Assembly (NCBI GenBank): GCA_973895155.1
Contig: OZ316895.1
Coordinates: 22,568,001 to 22,632,000 of the forward strand
Origin: Marsupella aquatica
Lineage: Eukaryota; Marchantiophyta
Reading direction: 5' to 3'
DNA length: 64,000 nt
Positions 46,165-59,350 of this stretch are shown piece after piece (the first letter of the stretch is position 1; each line of letters begins with the position of its first letter). The notes under the pieces are model-generated. The model saw only the letters and a program-made list of their open reading frames with translations. It made no database searches and was not told the DNA's origin. Both the position numbers and the translations under genes were made by a program.

Positions 46165-48890
46165 ATGCTGTGGGTTGAACTCCCCAAATCTTCTGATAGA
46201 CACCCTAAACATGTCGCCACTGATCCGCCACTGGATCCTTAATGGATGGATGCAACTGATTGCCAACAACATACCTTGGGTGAGCAAGAGATTGCCACCC
46301 CTCCTGATCCATTGATTCTTTTGAGGCAAGCAAATAATATATCACAGTGCGCAAGGGCCAAAAATGTCTAACCGGGAGACATGATCCTAAAGGCAAAGCA
46401 ACCCAACGAAAGGAATGAGCAAATTGGAACTAGATCAAGAAAAGACTTAACAAGACCTCTCTAGCATCTCCTGGACTTAACTTTCCAACAAGATGCCATG
46501 AAGACTTCACTGACCCTAGCAAAATGCCATGAAGACTTAAGAGGACCCTGTGACTGCCCATCTTGCCCAGGTCTTGATGACATCTTACTACCAGAGGGGT
46601 CCTGTTAAGTATTTTCTTTGGAACTAGCTCGAGTGGCTACTTGTCCCACTTTAAAAAGAAAACGTGGTGCACAGTAAACAGCAGTATAGTGAATAGACTG
46701 CACGTACTTCATGTCAACCTTTACTATTGGGAGCATTGTGCCAGAGTCTGATTTCGGTTGCTTTTATTGGCACAAGTCAATCAGTTCTGTAGCACACTGA
46801 CATTCTTTCTGTGCTTCATGATTCGATGGTCGGATGGTGGATGGAGGCAGATTGTGATTGGATGTTGTGGTTGTCAACGAGCAACTAAACTACCCCCACT
46901 CAAAGCTTAATCATGCGTTTCGTTGTAGTGCCCTATTCCTTTGGTCTGGGCCCATGGCTCTATGACTAATAAAATGTTCTGAAATCTGAGGTACGGTGCA
47001 CCGACCCTTTTGTCAGCAGGAGACCTCTAGTCAACGGGAACTTGTTGGCACTCAACGGCACCACTTGAGGACGGTGTGAACTTGAGTGGATTGTATTTTG
47101 TTTTAATATGGGGGCTTTACAACAACTTGGGTGCACCAAAATGAACTGTTCACCCATTGCAATATAGTGTAGCATGTTCATCATGGAAGTTTTTCAAGGT
47201 GTTTGTAGTCTAGTTTATTTATACTATCTTATTTGAAAATATTGAATCTTTCGTTAGTGCTAAAAGTGCGAGAGATGACACTATGGCAAGGAGGTAAGGG
47301 GGCTTTACAACAACTTGGGTGCACAAATAATATCTGATCTCATTGCAATATAGTATAGCATGTTCATCATGTCACTTTTTCAAATTTTCTACCTTTCAAT
47401 AATTATTTTACATGATGTTATTTTAGAGCAGGAAATCTTAAATTTGTGCTACAAGCGCCAAGGATGCCATTATGGCATGGAGGGGTATAAGGCAATTATT
47501 AAAGTACCCTCAAGAACCAATGATCAAACTTCTCGCATGTGTGTCGTTTTAAAATATGGCCTATATGAGTACGTAGCATGGGACAGGAGTAGGTGTAGCT
47601 CAGAGTAAGCAGGGAATTTAATAAAGGACTTCATGTATGGCACGAGTACTTAGAAATAATGAAAGCTGGATTCAAGGATGCCAAGCATCTGCATAGACCT
47701 ATGTAGATATCCCTGCAAAAAACAAAAGAGTCGTATCAGTAATAGTATCCATACGGCCAAAACCCAGTAAAAGGATATACACTACCAAAAAGACAGGCCT
47801 ATATAGATATCCCTGCAACAACAAAAGAGCACGGATCAGTAATAGTATCCAAAAAGGCCACAACCCAGAAATGAGATATATAGCACACTGCCAAAACGAC
47901 AGACTGGGAGATATGATCCCATAGGCAACAAGGCCCAAGACAGGGAGGAAAAATGTGGAATAACCAAAGACTCAGAAAGGCTATAGACCACAAGGCCCTA
48001 GAGTCAGAAAGGGCAAACGAACTGAACCCCTATTGAGTGACAAACTCAAACGCCACACAGAGCTCCGAGGTAAATTGCATAAGAGGGTGGTGACGAGGTA
48101 TTTGACTATAGATGCCTTGGCCCACTAAGGATAGTGAAACATCTATCATCAACTTTGGCCATAGATAAGAAAACAATTGAACTCTTCAAGTCACTTGGTC
48201 AAGCTTGGCGGTCCAAGTGACTCTTATAGAAAGTATCAGTGTGCGCAAACAAACGTGGCGTGTCACTAGAGTTTCAATTCTTCTAGAATTTTTTTAGAGG
48301 TCTTGGATCACATACTTTGAAGATTCTCCCTTCTCAAGCATTCTCAACAAGTTTAATGAAGCTAACAGAAAACAAATGAACTTAATGCCCAACTACATCC
48401 CAGACGTTATTCCATGCAAACAATATAGTAGGATAAGGTTTATAAACTTCTATCAAATCGACAGGATTCGTATTTGACACTGGCACGTTGCATGAATTGA
48501 CTCCTAAAAAATCTTTTTTTTCAAAGAAAGAGGATAATGAGATTCCATCCTATCTTAGGACACCCGTAATCAGCCTAAAAGTTTGGCAGAAACACCTCTC
48601 TGAAAAGTCTTTGTAAGTGTTGACAAATATTGGTTTATGTTTTTTTGTCTTCCATGACCTACTATAGTTCTCACCTAGTCACAGACCCCTTACCCAAAAT
48701 CTGATGGTCCTCCTTGAATGTAGGGAAATGTAAGTGTCAAACATTAGCCTGGGATAATTATTAGATAAAGAAGATTCTGACCATCCTCCTTGTCAACAAA
48801 GATGACATTCCACATTGGCGACAAAAATATAAAATTTGCGTTGCTCGAAAGGTATTAGACTTGACTCAACGCAGAAGATTTCATGACAGC
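45541..48890. other. non-coding stretch with several repeat blocks
   Basis: No gene recognised. It holds a (TTC)n microsatellite at 46132-46162. A direct repeat of about 90 bp lies at 47110-47200 and 47298-47386 (GGGGGCTTTACAACAACTTG, then GCAATATAGT.TAGCATGTTC). A tandem repeat of about 100 bp lies at 47695-47905 (TAGATATCCCTGCAA, then ATCAGTAATAGTATCCA). A sequence like the end of the last repeat also occurs near 46370. Confidence 0.6.
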
Positions 48891-50208
48891 TGTGCATTTA
48901 GGGCCGTCGAGTAGCGCCAAAGAGAAGCTCGAAAGGCCGACCGTCACTAAGTTGGCGATGGCCCCACAGCGCTGGCACATGTGGCGCAACAAAAAAGGCC
49001 CCGTGGTGCCGTTTGAGAGGGCAGACGTGCTGGACAGGTGGCCTTGAAATTGGCCCAGGCCAATGGATTTGCATGAATGCGAACCTGACAGCTCGGATCC
49101 CCGCTGACAGAGGAGGCTGTCTTTTTGTCACGGAAAAGAAAAAGTAGAGAAAGAGAACGAAGCGGGAGAAAGAGAGGGGTTTACCGGGGGCGCCAAATTC
49201 GGCTGGAGTGCCACCTAATAATATGTCGCGTCATCTCGCACGGAATAAATAATGGCGGCCAAAAAGACTCGATGATGCGATTGCCTTCTCCGACATTCGA
49301 GCCATAAAATCAGTCTCTGTAACGCGATTGCCTCCTCCCCTCCTTCTTTCTCTTCGCGATCGAGGTCTTCTGGCGGTGTTGACTACGGACGGATCTCGGA
49401 TCCCAGAAACGAAAGATTGATATTGGAGATGATGCGAAGACAGACCATGATTTCGCAGAGGTCGGAAGTTCATTGCTTCGGAATGCATCATCGATTCATC
49501 CCGTACTACTGTAGCTGGATCAGAGGTGTATGCGGGATTCGCGATTCGTGAAATAAATGAGAGTGGCTGCGAAATGATTGGGTTGCTAAAGTCGACGCGC
49601 ATGCAATTCCCCCGTCCTGGACTTTACTCAAGTCAAATCGGCGTCGTCGGTCCTCCATCGAGCCAATTCAGGCGTACTGTGGTTATGTACGTATTCGGAC
49701 AGTGAGGCCGTTGGCAGCATGCCAGTCCTGCCGAAGCTTTTTGTAATTTAGTGCGCTCTTGACCTGCGACAACGAGTAAAGAAGAAAATGACTTCGGATT
49801 GGCCCGGCAGCACGAGGACGGCTCGTGCGAGTTGCTGGGGTCCTGGTCGTCTTTGTTGTAGGTCTCCGAATCCAACGCACTGACGAGACTTTTCAGAGGA
49901 TTATATTCCGGTGGTGCTACAGTCGACCAAGACCAATCACACTGTTATGCGCTATGACGGATATGTTGATGGGTTAGTGCCACAAGCGAATGAGGAGGGG
50001 ATACCATGGCTACGGCCGTATATGTTCGATTGAAAGTTACTGGGATTCCTCTACTGGAACGTGTTTGGATGCTTCAATCACCGTATTCGATTCCTCGACT
50101 TGTTGGTCGCACACGGTGGGAGACAGACAGAGAAAAAGAGAAAAGAAAACTCTCTTACAGCTAGGAGGAGAGACACAGAAAAAGAGAAGAAAACTCTCTA
50201 ACAGATAG

Positions 50209-50243
<35 letters not shown>

Positions 50244-51044
50244 CTTTACAAATCTCCGCCCATTTACGATTGTTAAGGAAATCGCATTCCAAAACTCCGC
50301 CAGACTTTTTCAAAATCCAAAATATCAACGGCTCCATAGACTATCCCTGGGAGGTCGTCGGTACTAGAAGCAGTCCAGTCTGGCCCTTCTAGTCTTCAAC
50401 TTAGCTATAGACTTTTAGGGTCGAACTGCTGCCCTTCGTCACTGGTTCTCGGCTAGCTTCAACTTTGGAAAGGATGTCCCTTCTGCCCTTGCAATTAGTC
50501 CAATCTGTACAGTTATTGAGTAGTCTTAGCCTCTACACTTAAAATTAGTTCACCAATCACTATCGAATTACTCTTTGCTTTTCCGACGAACCGACCAATT
50601 GAGGAATCCTCTGTTCTTTTCGTCGTGCGTTTCTGTTCATGACCCAATTCATCAATCCCGTGGACCCTAGAGAGTAGGTTGGATCGGAAGACTTCACTAT
50701 CATCATGTTCTTATGTCGTTGCCTAGCATCATCACCCACTGGAGTTCCAGGCCAGCCTCTGTAACTTCCATCCCTTTTAGTTTCAACTTTCGTGGGCGGG
50801 GGTTTCAGCAGTCACACCATTTCTGGACGAGACTGGTTTTGCGGCCCATCCCTACACTACACGTCTTTTAGCTTCCAATTGAGCAGGCCAGCGACTGGAG
50901 AGCTGGGGCTCAATTCTACATCAGAAACCCCTGTTCCGGGGGGTTACACACCATCACGCTGTCCGACGTCAGCCAGCCACGGGTTGTAGGAATCCTGAAG
51001 CAGTGGAGAAGGAGATATAGAGGCAAGGTGGCCAGCTCCAGGCG
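48891..51044 (+). promoter_or_regulatory. upstream region and probable 5' leader of the XBAT31-like gene
   Basis: More GC-rich than the preceding DNA, consistent with a promoter and leader. A purine block at 50120-50240 contains a ~48-bp duplication ending in (GA)n at 50212-50240; GA/CT tracts are frequent in plant core promoters and leaders. A minus-strand frame of 123 codons (49231-49602, true ATG) has no recognisable domain, so I do not call it a gene, though a divergent transcript is possible. Confidence 0.35.
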
Positions 51045-54000
51045 ATGGGGCAAAATATCTCGATCAGTGTAATCAGCTGCGGGAACATAGTGGGTCAACA
51101 GCTGATATCGGCTGTTCGCGAAGGAGATGCGGAGCTTGTGCAGCGAATGCTCGACGATAAACCCAAGCTTTTGAACACCTTCCTGTCCTCTGAACGCCAG
51201 ACACTCCTCCACGTCGCAGCGGCGCATGGCCAACTCGAGGTACTTTCTCTACCATTGTACTTTTCTGTAATCGCCCAACCTGGGAGGCATGATCTAGTAA
51301 GCAGTAAAATGGTATATGGGGACTTTTAGAAAGCAAACGCACACCGCCTCCTCCAACGCTTTCCACTGCTGAAAAACTCGTCTCCATCGACGATCCCAAT
51401 ATCAGTCTGATTTCATTGATCTTCCAACCTTTTGGTCTTTCTCACTTCTTGAGGGTCTTTCTTAGTCTATAGTCTCAGCTCAAGTGAAACACTGAATTAG
51501 TGGCTGCTTGTGGGCATGGCTGGCACGGTGGAATTTCCGCTTTCGTAATTCATGAAATGCCAATCCGTGTCCTACATCTTGCTATGGATGCCATCAAAGT
51601 CGAAGACTTGGTGCCTAAACAACGCATTGCCAGCATTTCGAAATCCCCTCAAACGAAATTTCGGCTAACCTGTGCGGAATCCACTCTCGAGCCCTTCCAG
51701 TTGTCCATTTCTTCCCACCGAACCCAAGGGGTTTGAAACTGTATCTTTCATGGGATTGGCATAGTCTTTACATTTCAATCCTTCTAGATTGGACTGCTCA
51801 CGAAGGTATTATTGTAGGTCGCAGTCCATCTGTGAACGGCCACTTCAGAACAAAATTCTTGGTCTCGCTACTGTGAGTACTTCACAGGCAGCATAGCCCA
51901 TGCATGAAAGTGAGTTTGTTTGATTGAGATTGATGCCGCTTGAGTCGTCCGCTAGATTTCTGCGTCTCCTTCATAGCCACATCGATAACTTTTGGTGGAT
52001 TCCCTTCAAATGTGTATTAAGTAGAAATGCGTTTACTGAGTTTTGAAAATCTTCACTATGGAAATTACATCGCATTCTCGGATCCAAGAATACTCATGTT
52101 CCTCACATTTGTTGCCGAGCGGCCCCACGCCTCACACGCGCGCACGTAGATTCGGTTGACTCTGATCTCTTTGTTCGTGTAAAGGGAACTGTAAGGCTTG
52201 ACTTTGTTAGTACAACATATTTCTTGCGGGCCCTGGGTATCGACACATTTTTTTTGCCTTGAAAGGCATCGACACTTGCCGTGGAGCATACAAGCCATGT
52301 AGCAAGTGCAGGAACTGCTGACGTTTGTGCCTACTGGTATCTTCCGGCCGTCCTAAACTGTGGTGCTCACTTTTGAAGAACTTGTTGACGGTAAGTGGAG
52401 GAGGGGGGTTCGTGGAGTTGTCACGTTCGCTGTTCCATAGCCTCTCCATCTTGTCATAGGCTTGCAAGGCTAGTGACATGGAGGTTGTCTAACGTTAGTG
52501 AAGTTTCCAATTTGCCGGCGTTCTTACTAGTGGCTGTCATTTCGTTTGCTCAGGTGCTCTCTATGCTTCTGGAACGAGGCGCCCATCCGAATACTCTCAA
52601 CAGAAATGGACAGGTGACTCCTCTCTTCGTACGTCTAGTAGCAAATTCTATCTTGTTCTGCTCTAGTCAGTTATGCCGTAGCACATCTGCTAAATGTCAC
52701 ACGGAAGTTCTTGCTTCGTAGCGAATCCAAGTTGTTGACAGTTAGTCGGACTATTCAGTGCGCGCATTCTCCTTGGTATTACGGCGTCCCCTGTATAGTC
52801 CGACGAGTTTTACATCCCAAATTATGTGATTCGTTGATGTAGCTAAAAGGTCTAATTTTCTGCCATATGCAACTGCAGACTCCCCTCATGCTGGCTTGTA
52901 AAAGTGGACAATGGACGTGTATAGAGCCTCTTCTTAAGGCTGGTGCCACTGTGAGTAACAGCATTCTTAACCACATCTCTTAATTGTCTGCTCTGTACGC
53001 GGGTCCTCAAATATGTTGCAAAGGAATCAACCCGCTACGATTCTTAGTATTTGATTATTTTCTCCGTCTGCCTACTCGAGATGCCCGCCCATGATCACAC
53101 TCGAGATTCTGCAGATCTGTTCATCATGGTCCTTCTCTTGAATGTTCAAAACTTACGAGTTATCTCCTGAGTCCTTGTTCGTTACCTCGTTGGGCTTGGC
53201 GTCAGGAGATTGAGCTCAAATTCTCTACTTAAAACTTAAACTCACAAAATGTTGCCAGGCTTCTTTGGAGAAATCTTCCGTAAACTCTTTTCAGATTGAT
53301 GTGTAGCTCTGCTAAAGACGGATGGCGATAGTTTGTTCACAGTAAGAATGGGTTTTATTGTTGCTGCAGATTTTGGGTTTCGATTTCAGGTACGGGAGAA
53401 CATGTCTACACTATGCCTGCAGGGGTGGCCACACGGAGTGCGTCCGCAAGATTTTGGATTCGTCTCGGCAAGGCCCGGTATCTCAGTCATGGGGTCTTGC
53501 AAGATTTGTGAACTTGAGAGATTGCCGGGGCCATACTGCCCTACATGTGGGTTCGAGGATGGGACATGCATCTGTGGTGCGCCTGCTCCTTGACACTGGC
53601 GCCCTGGTGTCTTCCACCACCACCACCACCGGGAATGGGTAAGCGATCCTTTGCCGACCTATCCCCCTCTTCAAATCATGGGCCGTCTATTGCAAGTTCC
53701 CGCTCTCAGTTCTCCATGTCCAGTTATCTCAACGGAGTTTCAACGTCCAACTAATTCCAAATCACTGTCTCCCGTTCTGTCCAATGTCCCATCTGGCTCT
53801 TCGTGGACGATCTTTGGCTGATTGGGGTACGTTGGTGGTTTGCTCTTCATTACGAACCAACCGTTCGTCCTCGATTTGTGTGTCCAACGTCTCGTCCCAC
53901 ATTCCAATGTCTTATACAGGACTGTACTTTGCTATGTTCTGTTTTGGACTTCGATTAATTTATGGTAATAAGCGACGAGCTATGCTTAAAGACATTGAAT

Positions 54001-56410
54001 ACCGAGTGGAGTCTATAGTGGTCGTCCCTGCTCTTTCATCCCTCTCACTGGCGAACTGAATTTCTCACTGGAGAGAGGGAATTGGTTGTCTGTTGCAGGC
54101 CTGGTCCTGGGAGCTCACCAATCCACTGTGCTGCACGTGTCGGATCTGTAGACTGCGTCAGAGAGCTTTTGGCATGGGGAGCCGATCGAAATCAGCGCGA
54201 TCTCGCCGGGTCAGTGCCTCTCTCGCTCCCTCGATAACATACTTGATAGTAATTTCAATTCAAATCAATTCACTCTCTCTCCCATTCCTGCGCCTTCGTT
54301 TGGATAAAATCCATTCAATCTCTATCTCCCCTTCCCGCGGCTACGTTTTGGATCGTCTGTTTCGGTCAGCCTGTAGCTTCTTCGTCTCTACCGACTCCGA
54401 AATCCGGTGGACCGCCTCTAGGCAACAATGGGTGGATATAGTATGGGAGAATCTTACCAACGGAAAGTACGTAAATTTAAAAGCCTGAAGAGCATTATTT
54501 GACAAAATTGAGGTGTCACGGCCGCGCAAGAGTTTGACACCGCGCGTGGGCAAATTCTTCGCTGTCGGAGTATCAATATCCCGTTCAATTTCCTGCGAAA
54601 TCTTCATAGCCGGCTAAAGCAATCAGGACCTGTTCATGATTCAATGCATAAGCGGTGAAAATTCGACCAAATAGTGATAAAAAGGAAAGGGAAAATGGCC
54701 CTCAAATCGGATCTGACATGCAGACATGCGATGTGATTCCAGGTACACTCCTTTTAGTATCGCGATGCAGCACAGCAACACCGCGTGCGCAGCTATTCTG
54801 AACCCCCACGCCGCTGAGCCATTGGTTTGGCCGTCCCCTTGGAAGTTCATGAGCGAAGCCGAGCTTGAGCCAGAGGCGAAGACGGTGTTGCAAGCCGCCT
54901 TAGCTCAGGCCAACATTGAACTAGACAGAGAAATCGCCATCCAAGCCAGTCAGGAAGAGGCCCGCAAGTCCAATCCGAGGAATCGCGGTTCATTGGCTTC
55001 TCTAATTGGTATATCGGAACAACGAGTAACTCCTACTGCTAACATTTTACAAGAGACAGACACGGCTATACCCGCAAAGAAACCGTCCATAGAGGAGGCG
55101 CGAAGTTTTGTTGTCGGAGATCTTCAGAGTGAAACGGCCACCGAAGAGGCACGAATATCTGGGGTTGGAGGTCTCCTCGATGAAGATCCCGTTGATGTAA
55201 GCCCCCTTCCTCTCGCTACAGTTTCCACTACTTTCCACCACCTATCTCTAATGATATCACCTCTGCCTCAAACTCTGACTTGGTATCACGATTGAGTTAG
55301 ATTCGTTTGATTTTCAGCTCTGTCCAGCACTGTAGTTTTACTTCTGCACTCCCTGATGGTTACCATTGACGAACACCTACCGAGAAGCAAATACTTCTTT
55401 GCTTGCCAAACGCATAAATCTCACTGTAGCAGTACAAGTGATTCTTCCTTTATGGCACAGATCTAATTTCTCCGTTATTTGCTGCGCTTCTAGTAGAGTA
55501 TTCGCAGAGGCAAAAAGAGCCGGATAAATGAGCGTCCACCAATTTATAATTTGTTGTCCCTGGTAAATCCTGCCTGCAATAAGAACTGTATCTGACATTG
55601 TCTTACAGAGACATTGGCGGACAGTGTTTATGTGGATTTGACTGACGTGGTCGTTTGTTGTTAAATCAGACGGGAGGCAGTGGCGTCCAGGAAGTGTGTT
55701 GCATCTGTTTTGAACAATTCTGTACAATTGAGGTGATGGAGTGTGGGCATCAAATGTGCGCAACCTGTACCCTCTCACTGTGTTGTCACAACAAACCCAA
55801 TCCGGCCATTCCGTATTCCCCGCCTCCGGCTTGTCCCTTTTGTCGTCACAGCATCGGGCGTCTGATTCTCGCACGGCCCAAGTCAAAACTTGCTGAGGCT
55901 TCCGAGAAGAAATCTAAACGCAAATTAAAGAGGTCACGATCCAAGCACTCAAGAGGTGAGTCCGGTGGTTTCGGCTCCTTCAGTGGCTCTATACTCGGTA
56001 TCACGCTAGGCGGAAGTAAGAGACATGGAACCTCCGGCAGAGTTTCTGACGCTGTACTCGAGCGATGTGGAAGTAAGAAGCTTGGAGCTTCCGGCAGACT
56101 TTCTGACGCTGTGCTTGAGCGATGTGGTAGTAAGAGGTTTGGAGCTTCTGGCAGATTTGTAGACGCTGTGCTTGAGCGATGTGGTAGTAAGAAGCTAGGA
56201 TCTTCCGGCAGAGTTGCTGACTCCGACTGGCTCGAGCGATGTGGAAGTAAGAGAGTTGCTGACGCTGACTGGCTCGAGCGATGTGGATGTAAGAGAGTTG
56301 GCGCTTCCAGCAGAGTTGCTGACGCTGACTTGCTTGAGCGATGTGGTAGTACGAGACTTGGAGCTTCCGGCAGAGTTGCTGGCACTGACTGGCTTGAGCC
56401 ATCGGCATGA
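51045..56410 (+). CDS. XBAT31: XBAT31-like ankyrin-repeat RING E3 ubiquitin ligase
   Basis: Seven exons, all GT-AG: 51045-51239, 52554-52613, 52879-52950, 53370-53638, 54099-54209, 54743-55196, 55670-56410 (1902 nt, 633 aa). It should transfer ubiquitin to substrates bound by its ankyrin repeats. The start MGQNIS fits an N-myristoylation signal (Gly2, Ser6), suggesting membrane association. Ankyrin repeats: about residues 52-81, 85-112, 118-147, 162-191, 204-233 and a degenerate sixth. A plant-specific AEPLVWPSPWKFMSEAELEP block follows at about 260. C3HC4-type RING at residues 397-445: CCICFEQ, ECGHQMCATC, CPFC. The linker FVNLRD after an SWGLAR segment and the WPSP block match the XBAT31/XBOS31 clade rather than XB3/XBAT32. 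Beyond the RING a basic stretch and seven tandem repeats (residues 502-633) form an unusual tail. Intron 1 is 1314 bp. Confidence 0.93.
56012..56407 (+). repeat. coding tandem repeat, C-terminal tail of the XBAT31-like protein
   Basis: Seven units encode the pattern GSKxLGASGRVADAVLERC. Lengths are 19, 19, 19, 20, 14, 20 and 21 residues; unit 5 lacks the LGASG part and unit 7 ends LEPSA at the stop. At DNA level the units are 57-60 bp and remain similar (GAGCGATGTGGAAGTAAGA recurs). The repeats also keep long minus-strand frames open; these are shadows. Confidence 0.93.
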
Positions 56411-58632
56411 GCGATGTGGAGTAAGAGAATTGGAACTTCCAGCTGCATAGCAGAAATGGACATGCTCGAGAGATTTTAAGTCTCCACTGTCAGATTAGGA
56501 ATTTAAGGCTATTCACACCATGTCAAATAGTCATAACAGAGACAACAATCATACAGCGACCGGCATATTTGAGGGAGTTGTCAATTTGGGATCTTTGTAC
56601 CTTGTCTCCCACTCGATGGAATTTAAAAGGCACGACACTTAAATTTAGGAGCTAGGTTTCTTACGACATCATTCTCTACGCACAAAAATTGTTCATGACA
56701 GACGCCTCCCGATGTGTGGCAATTGTCCTACACGTTCAGGTCTGCACTCTGGCGGCTGTGAAAACAACGGAAGTGCTTAGATTGAGTAGTGATACACCTA
56801 CATTTTTTCTGGGTTGATCTCTGGAACCCAACGAGATTTTTGTCATCGTCTTGCCCTCATATTAGACAGATGTGGTCCCTCTGAGAGCTCTGAGAGAGTA
56901 GAGTGGACCAATTGATTTGATTTAGACCCTCCAAGTTGAGGGCAAGTGGCCTAAAATAGTACTGTGTTTTAGCCCAGCTTGTTGCCTGACGAAATCCAGT
57001 TTTGGTTATGCGAATGATCAACTTGTGTGATGTGTTTCCGTTTGGAGGTATTTGCTTTCAGTTGGCAACTCATAAAGCCTGGAGACTGCTCAGACTAACT
57101 TGCACTGCATTCATCATGCGTTCCTCTCCATTGTTTCTCAATATGTGTTCAGGATTTGAACTCTCAGGATTTGAACTGAGAGTCGGTGGTTGGCAAGGAT
57201 CGCACACGAAATGAGTTCCCACTGACTCCCACTTGAATAACGAAATAGAAGTCAGATGAATACGACTTGAGTTGGAATCTATGTAAGATGGCTTTTCAAA
57301 GAGTGTTAATCTACTTCTGCTCGTCAGTGTCATCTAGACGAAATTGGAATCCTTCACATGAATCGTTTTGGAGGGTGACTGACTCAAATTCATGTGCACG
57401 TTAATATAGTCCTTTGAGTAAGTCCTGAAATGTATGTCTTTTCACATGATGCTCCTCAAACTTGCTGACATTCCTCTGGAGATTCCTTATGTTCTGAGGT
57501 GAGCTTGGAATGAACTTCACATGGATTCAACTTCACGATTACAAATTAGAAACATTCTCAAGTACTTATGCTTGGAATGAACTTGACATGGATTCAACTT
57601 CACGATTACAAATTAGAAACATTCTCAAGTACTTCTACTACAGTGCCTAATTATGTCGGAGATAGCTGGGCAGCTAATAACAGAAACCTGCATGTTCCTA
57701 CTACCATCTCCCTTCAACAGTGCACTTTGGGACCTGAGAACCAAATTCTGTACGTGGAGGTTTCTCTCAGCAAAATCGATGCACTTTCCAACAGTATCTA
57801 CCCTTAAATAGTAGGGAAGTTACACTGTCCACTGCAATTAGTAGCCCTTCAAATTTACATATCACATAAAATAGTGTACACATTAATTAGTAGCCCTTCA
57901 AATTTACATATCACATAAAATAGTGAGACTCACATTATTCCAGTGTCACTCTAACTACGGGTCACATGAAGTCACACTTTTGGTCTCACTAATTGAGGTG
58001 TTTGCCTTGAATACAGCTGCACACTTAGAATTGAGGCATAAAACACATAAAACCGAGACTCAAGTCTACTCTCAATACAAAGTAAAGTATCTGACTTAAC
58101 ATTCTTAATTAGTGTGATTCGGGTTGGAAGAAAATGTTCACACAATTTAGTGCAAGTCACTCTAATTTTTGTATCACACTAATTATATGTACTCACATTA
58201 TTTACGGTGGACAGTGTAGTGTATTCTGCAATGATGGTAATAGAAGTAGGGCAGTGGAATGATGGCTACTCTGAAGAGGCTGCAATGTTGAAGAAGACCG
58301 CTCACTTTACAAATTTGTTGCTGCTTGTCACTCAATTAGTTATTCAGATCTTATATTTGGTTCCTTGGCTCCAAGTTCCTAGAACAGTTGATCATTGGCT
58401 CCAGGTCGTAAGAACTCTCCAGTAGACTTGGCGTCCCAATAATTGCACTTCAAAATGAGACAATATACAATTGTACTAGGAATAAGTCTCAGTGGTTTAA
58501 TTTAAACACAATAGTTGGGTTCAATATGGTATGGAGTGACATAGTAAACTGTATAGTGCCACAGTTTGGCATGCGGCTTTTGTGGCAAATCCAGCTGCTC
58601 TCACATTCAATTGCCGTTGTGAGCTTCACAGG

Positions 58633-58681
<49 letters not shown>

Positions 58682-59149
58682 GATCTTAACACCATGATAT
58701 ACAATCCCATTCTTTTTTTCTCATGGTCACTTGTGTCAAATTGCCCCTCCTACTCCTCTCTCTCATCCTTTTCTCATCTTTGCACTATAATATGCAGTCC
58801 ATCCTTTGTTTCTCATGGTCACGTTAGCAGGAAGCCCCCTCCCTTGTGGATTATGAGGGCACTTATTCCTAACCATGAGATGGATATGAAGGTGTCATTG
58901 TGTACCTTTCCAAACCCAACTCATCACTCTCCTTTAGCTTGTACATTCTTTGAAATCTAGTTGTCAAGCAGCAGATTTGTGACTCCCTGCAATGTCCTAC
59001 CTGGCCATTTCAATGCTCAACAACACTTTTGCTCAAGATCATGTACAAAGGTTAATATTGTGCAATGCCTAGCTAGTCCTTCAATAACCAACCCGAATAG
59101 GACAATTCTCGGGGGTTTCATTTCCACAAAAATGACACATCACGTGCAA
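56411..59149. other. 3' flank of the XBAT31-like gene and non-coding DNA with tandem duplications
   Basis: No further gene recognised. Two tandem duplications are clear: 57503-57636 (two ~67-bp copies, CTTGGAATGAACTT.ACATGG) and 57836-57925 (period 49 bp, AATTAGTAGCCCTTCAAATT). A (CT)n microsatellite of 44 bp lies at 58635-58678. Confidence 0.6.
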
Positions 59150-59350
59150 CAAAGTATAGGGTCATTTTATTGGTTCAAAGGGAAGACTTAAGAATTTTTC
59201 TGAGAAGAATAATAGGGTTTTTCTAAATCAAATTTTGAGACTTATAAGAACATTAGGGTCCTTATAACCAAATATATCACGGGGAGGCATCCATATAGTG
59301 AGACCCCCGAGGGACAATTGGTGGTGCAATGTCTTCTAGACAAGGTTTTC
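59150..59350 (-). mobile_element. fragment of a B-family Copia element, 3' region
   Basis: In + orientation it matches 37125-37390 of element B: AAAGTATAGG, ATTTTATTGG, AATTTTGAGA.TTATAAGAA, TAGGGT, then GAG.CCCCCGAG and GTGTCTT-type blocks in order. It therefore covers the AT-rich 3' untranslated part and the end of RNase H on the minus strand. No LTR was found beside it. Confidence 0.55.

Noticed and set aside
49231-49602. 123-codon minus-strand frame before the XBAT31-like gene
   Set aside because: Has a real ATG but no recognisable domain, and codon content looks like leader DNA; not strong enough for a gene call.
55846-56463. 205-codon minus-strand frame with repeated units
   Set aside because: Shadow of the tandem repeats in exon 7 of the XBAT31-like gene; the + strand carries the RING domain and splice-consistent frame.
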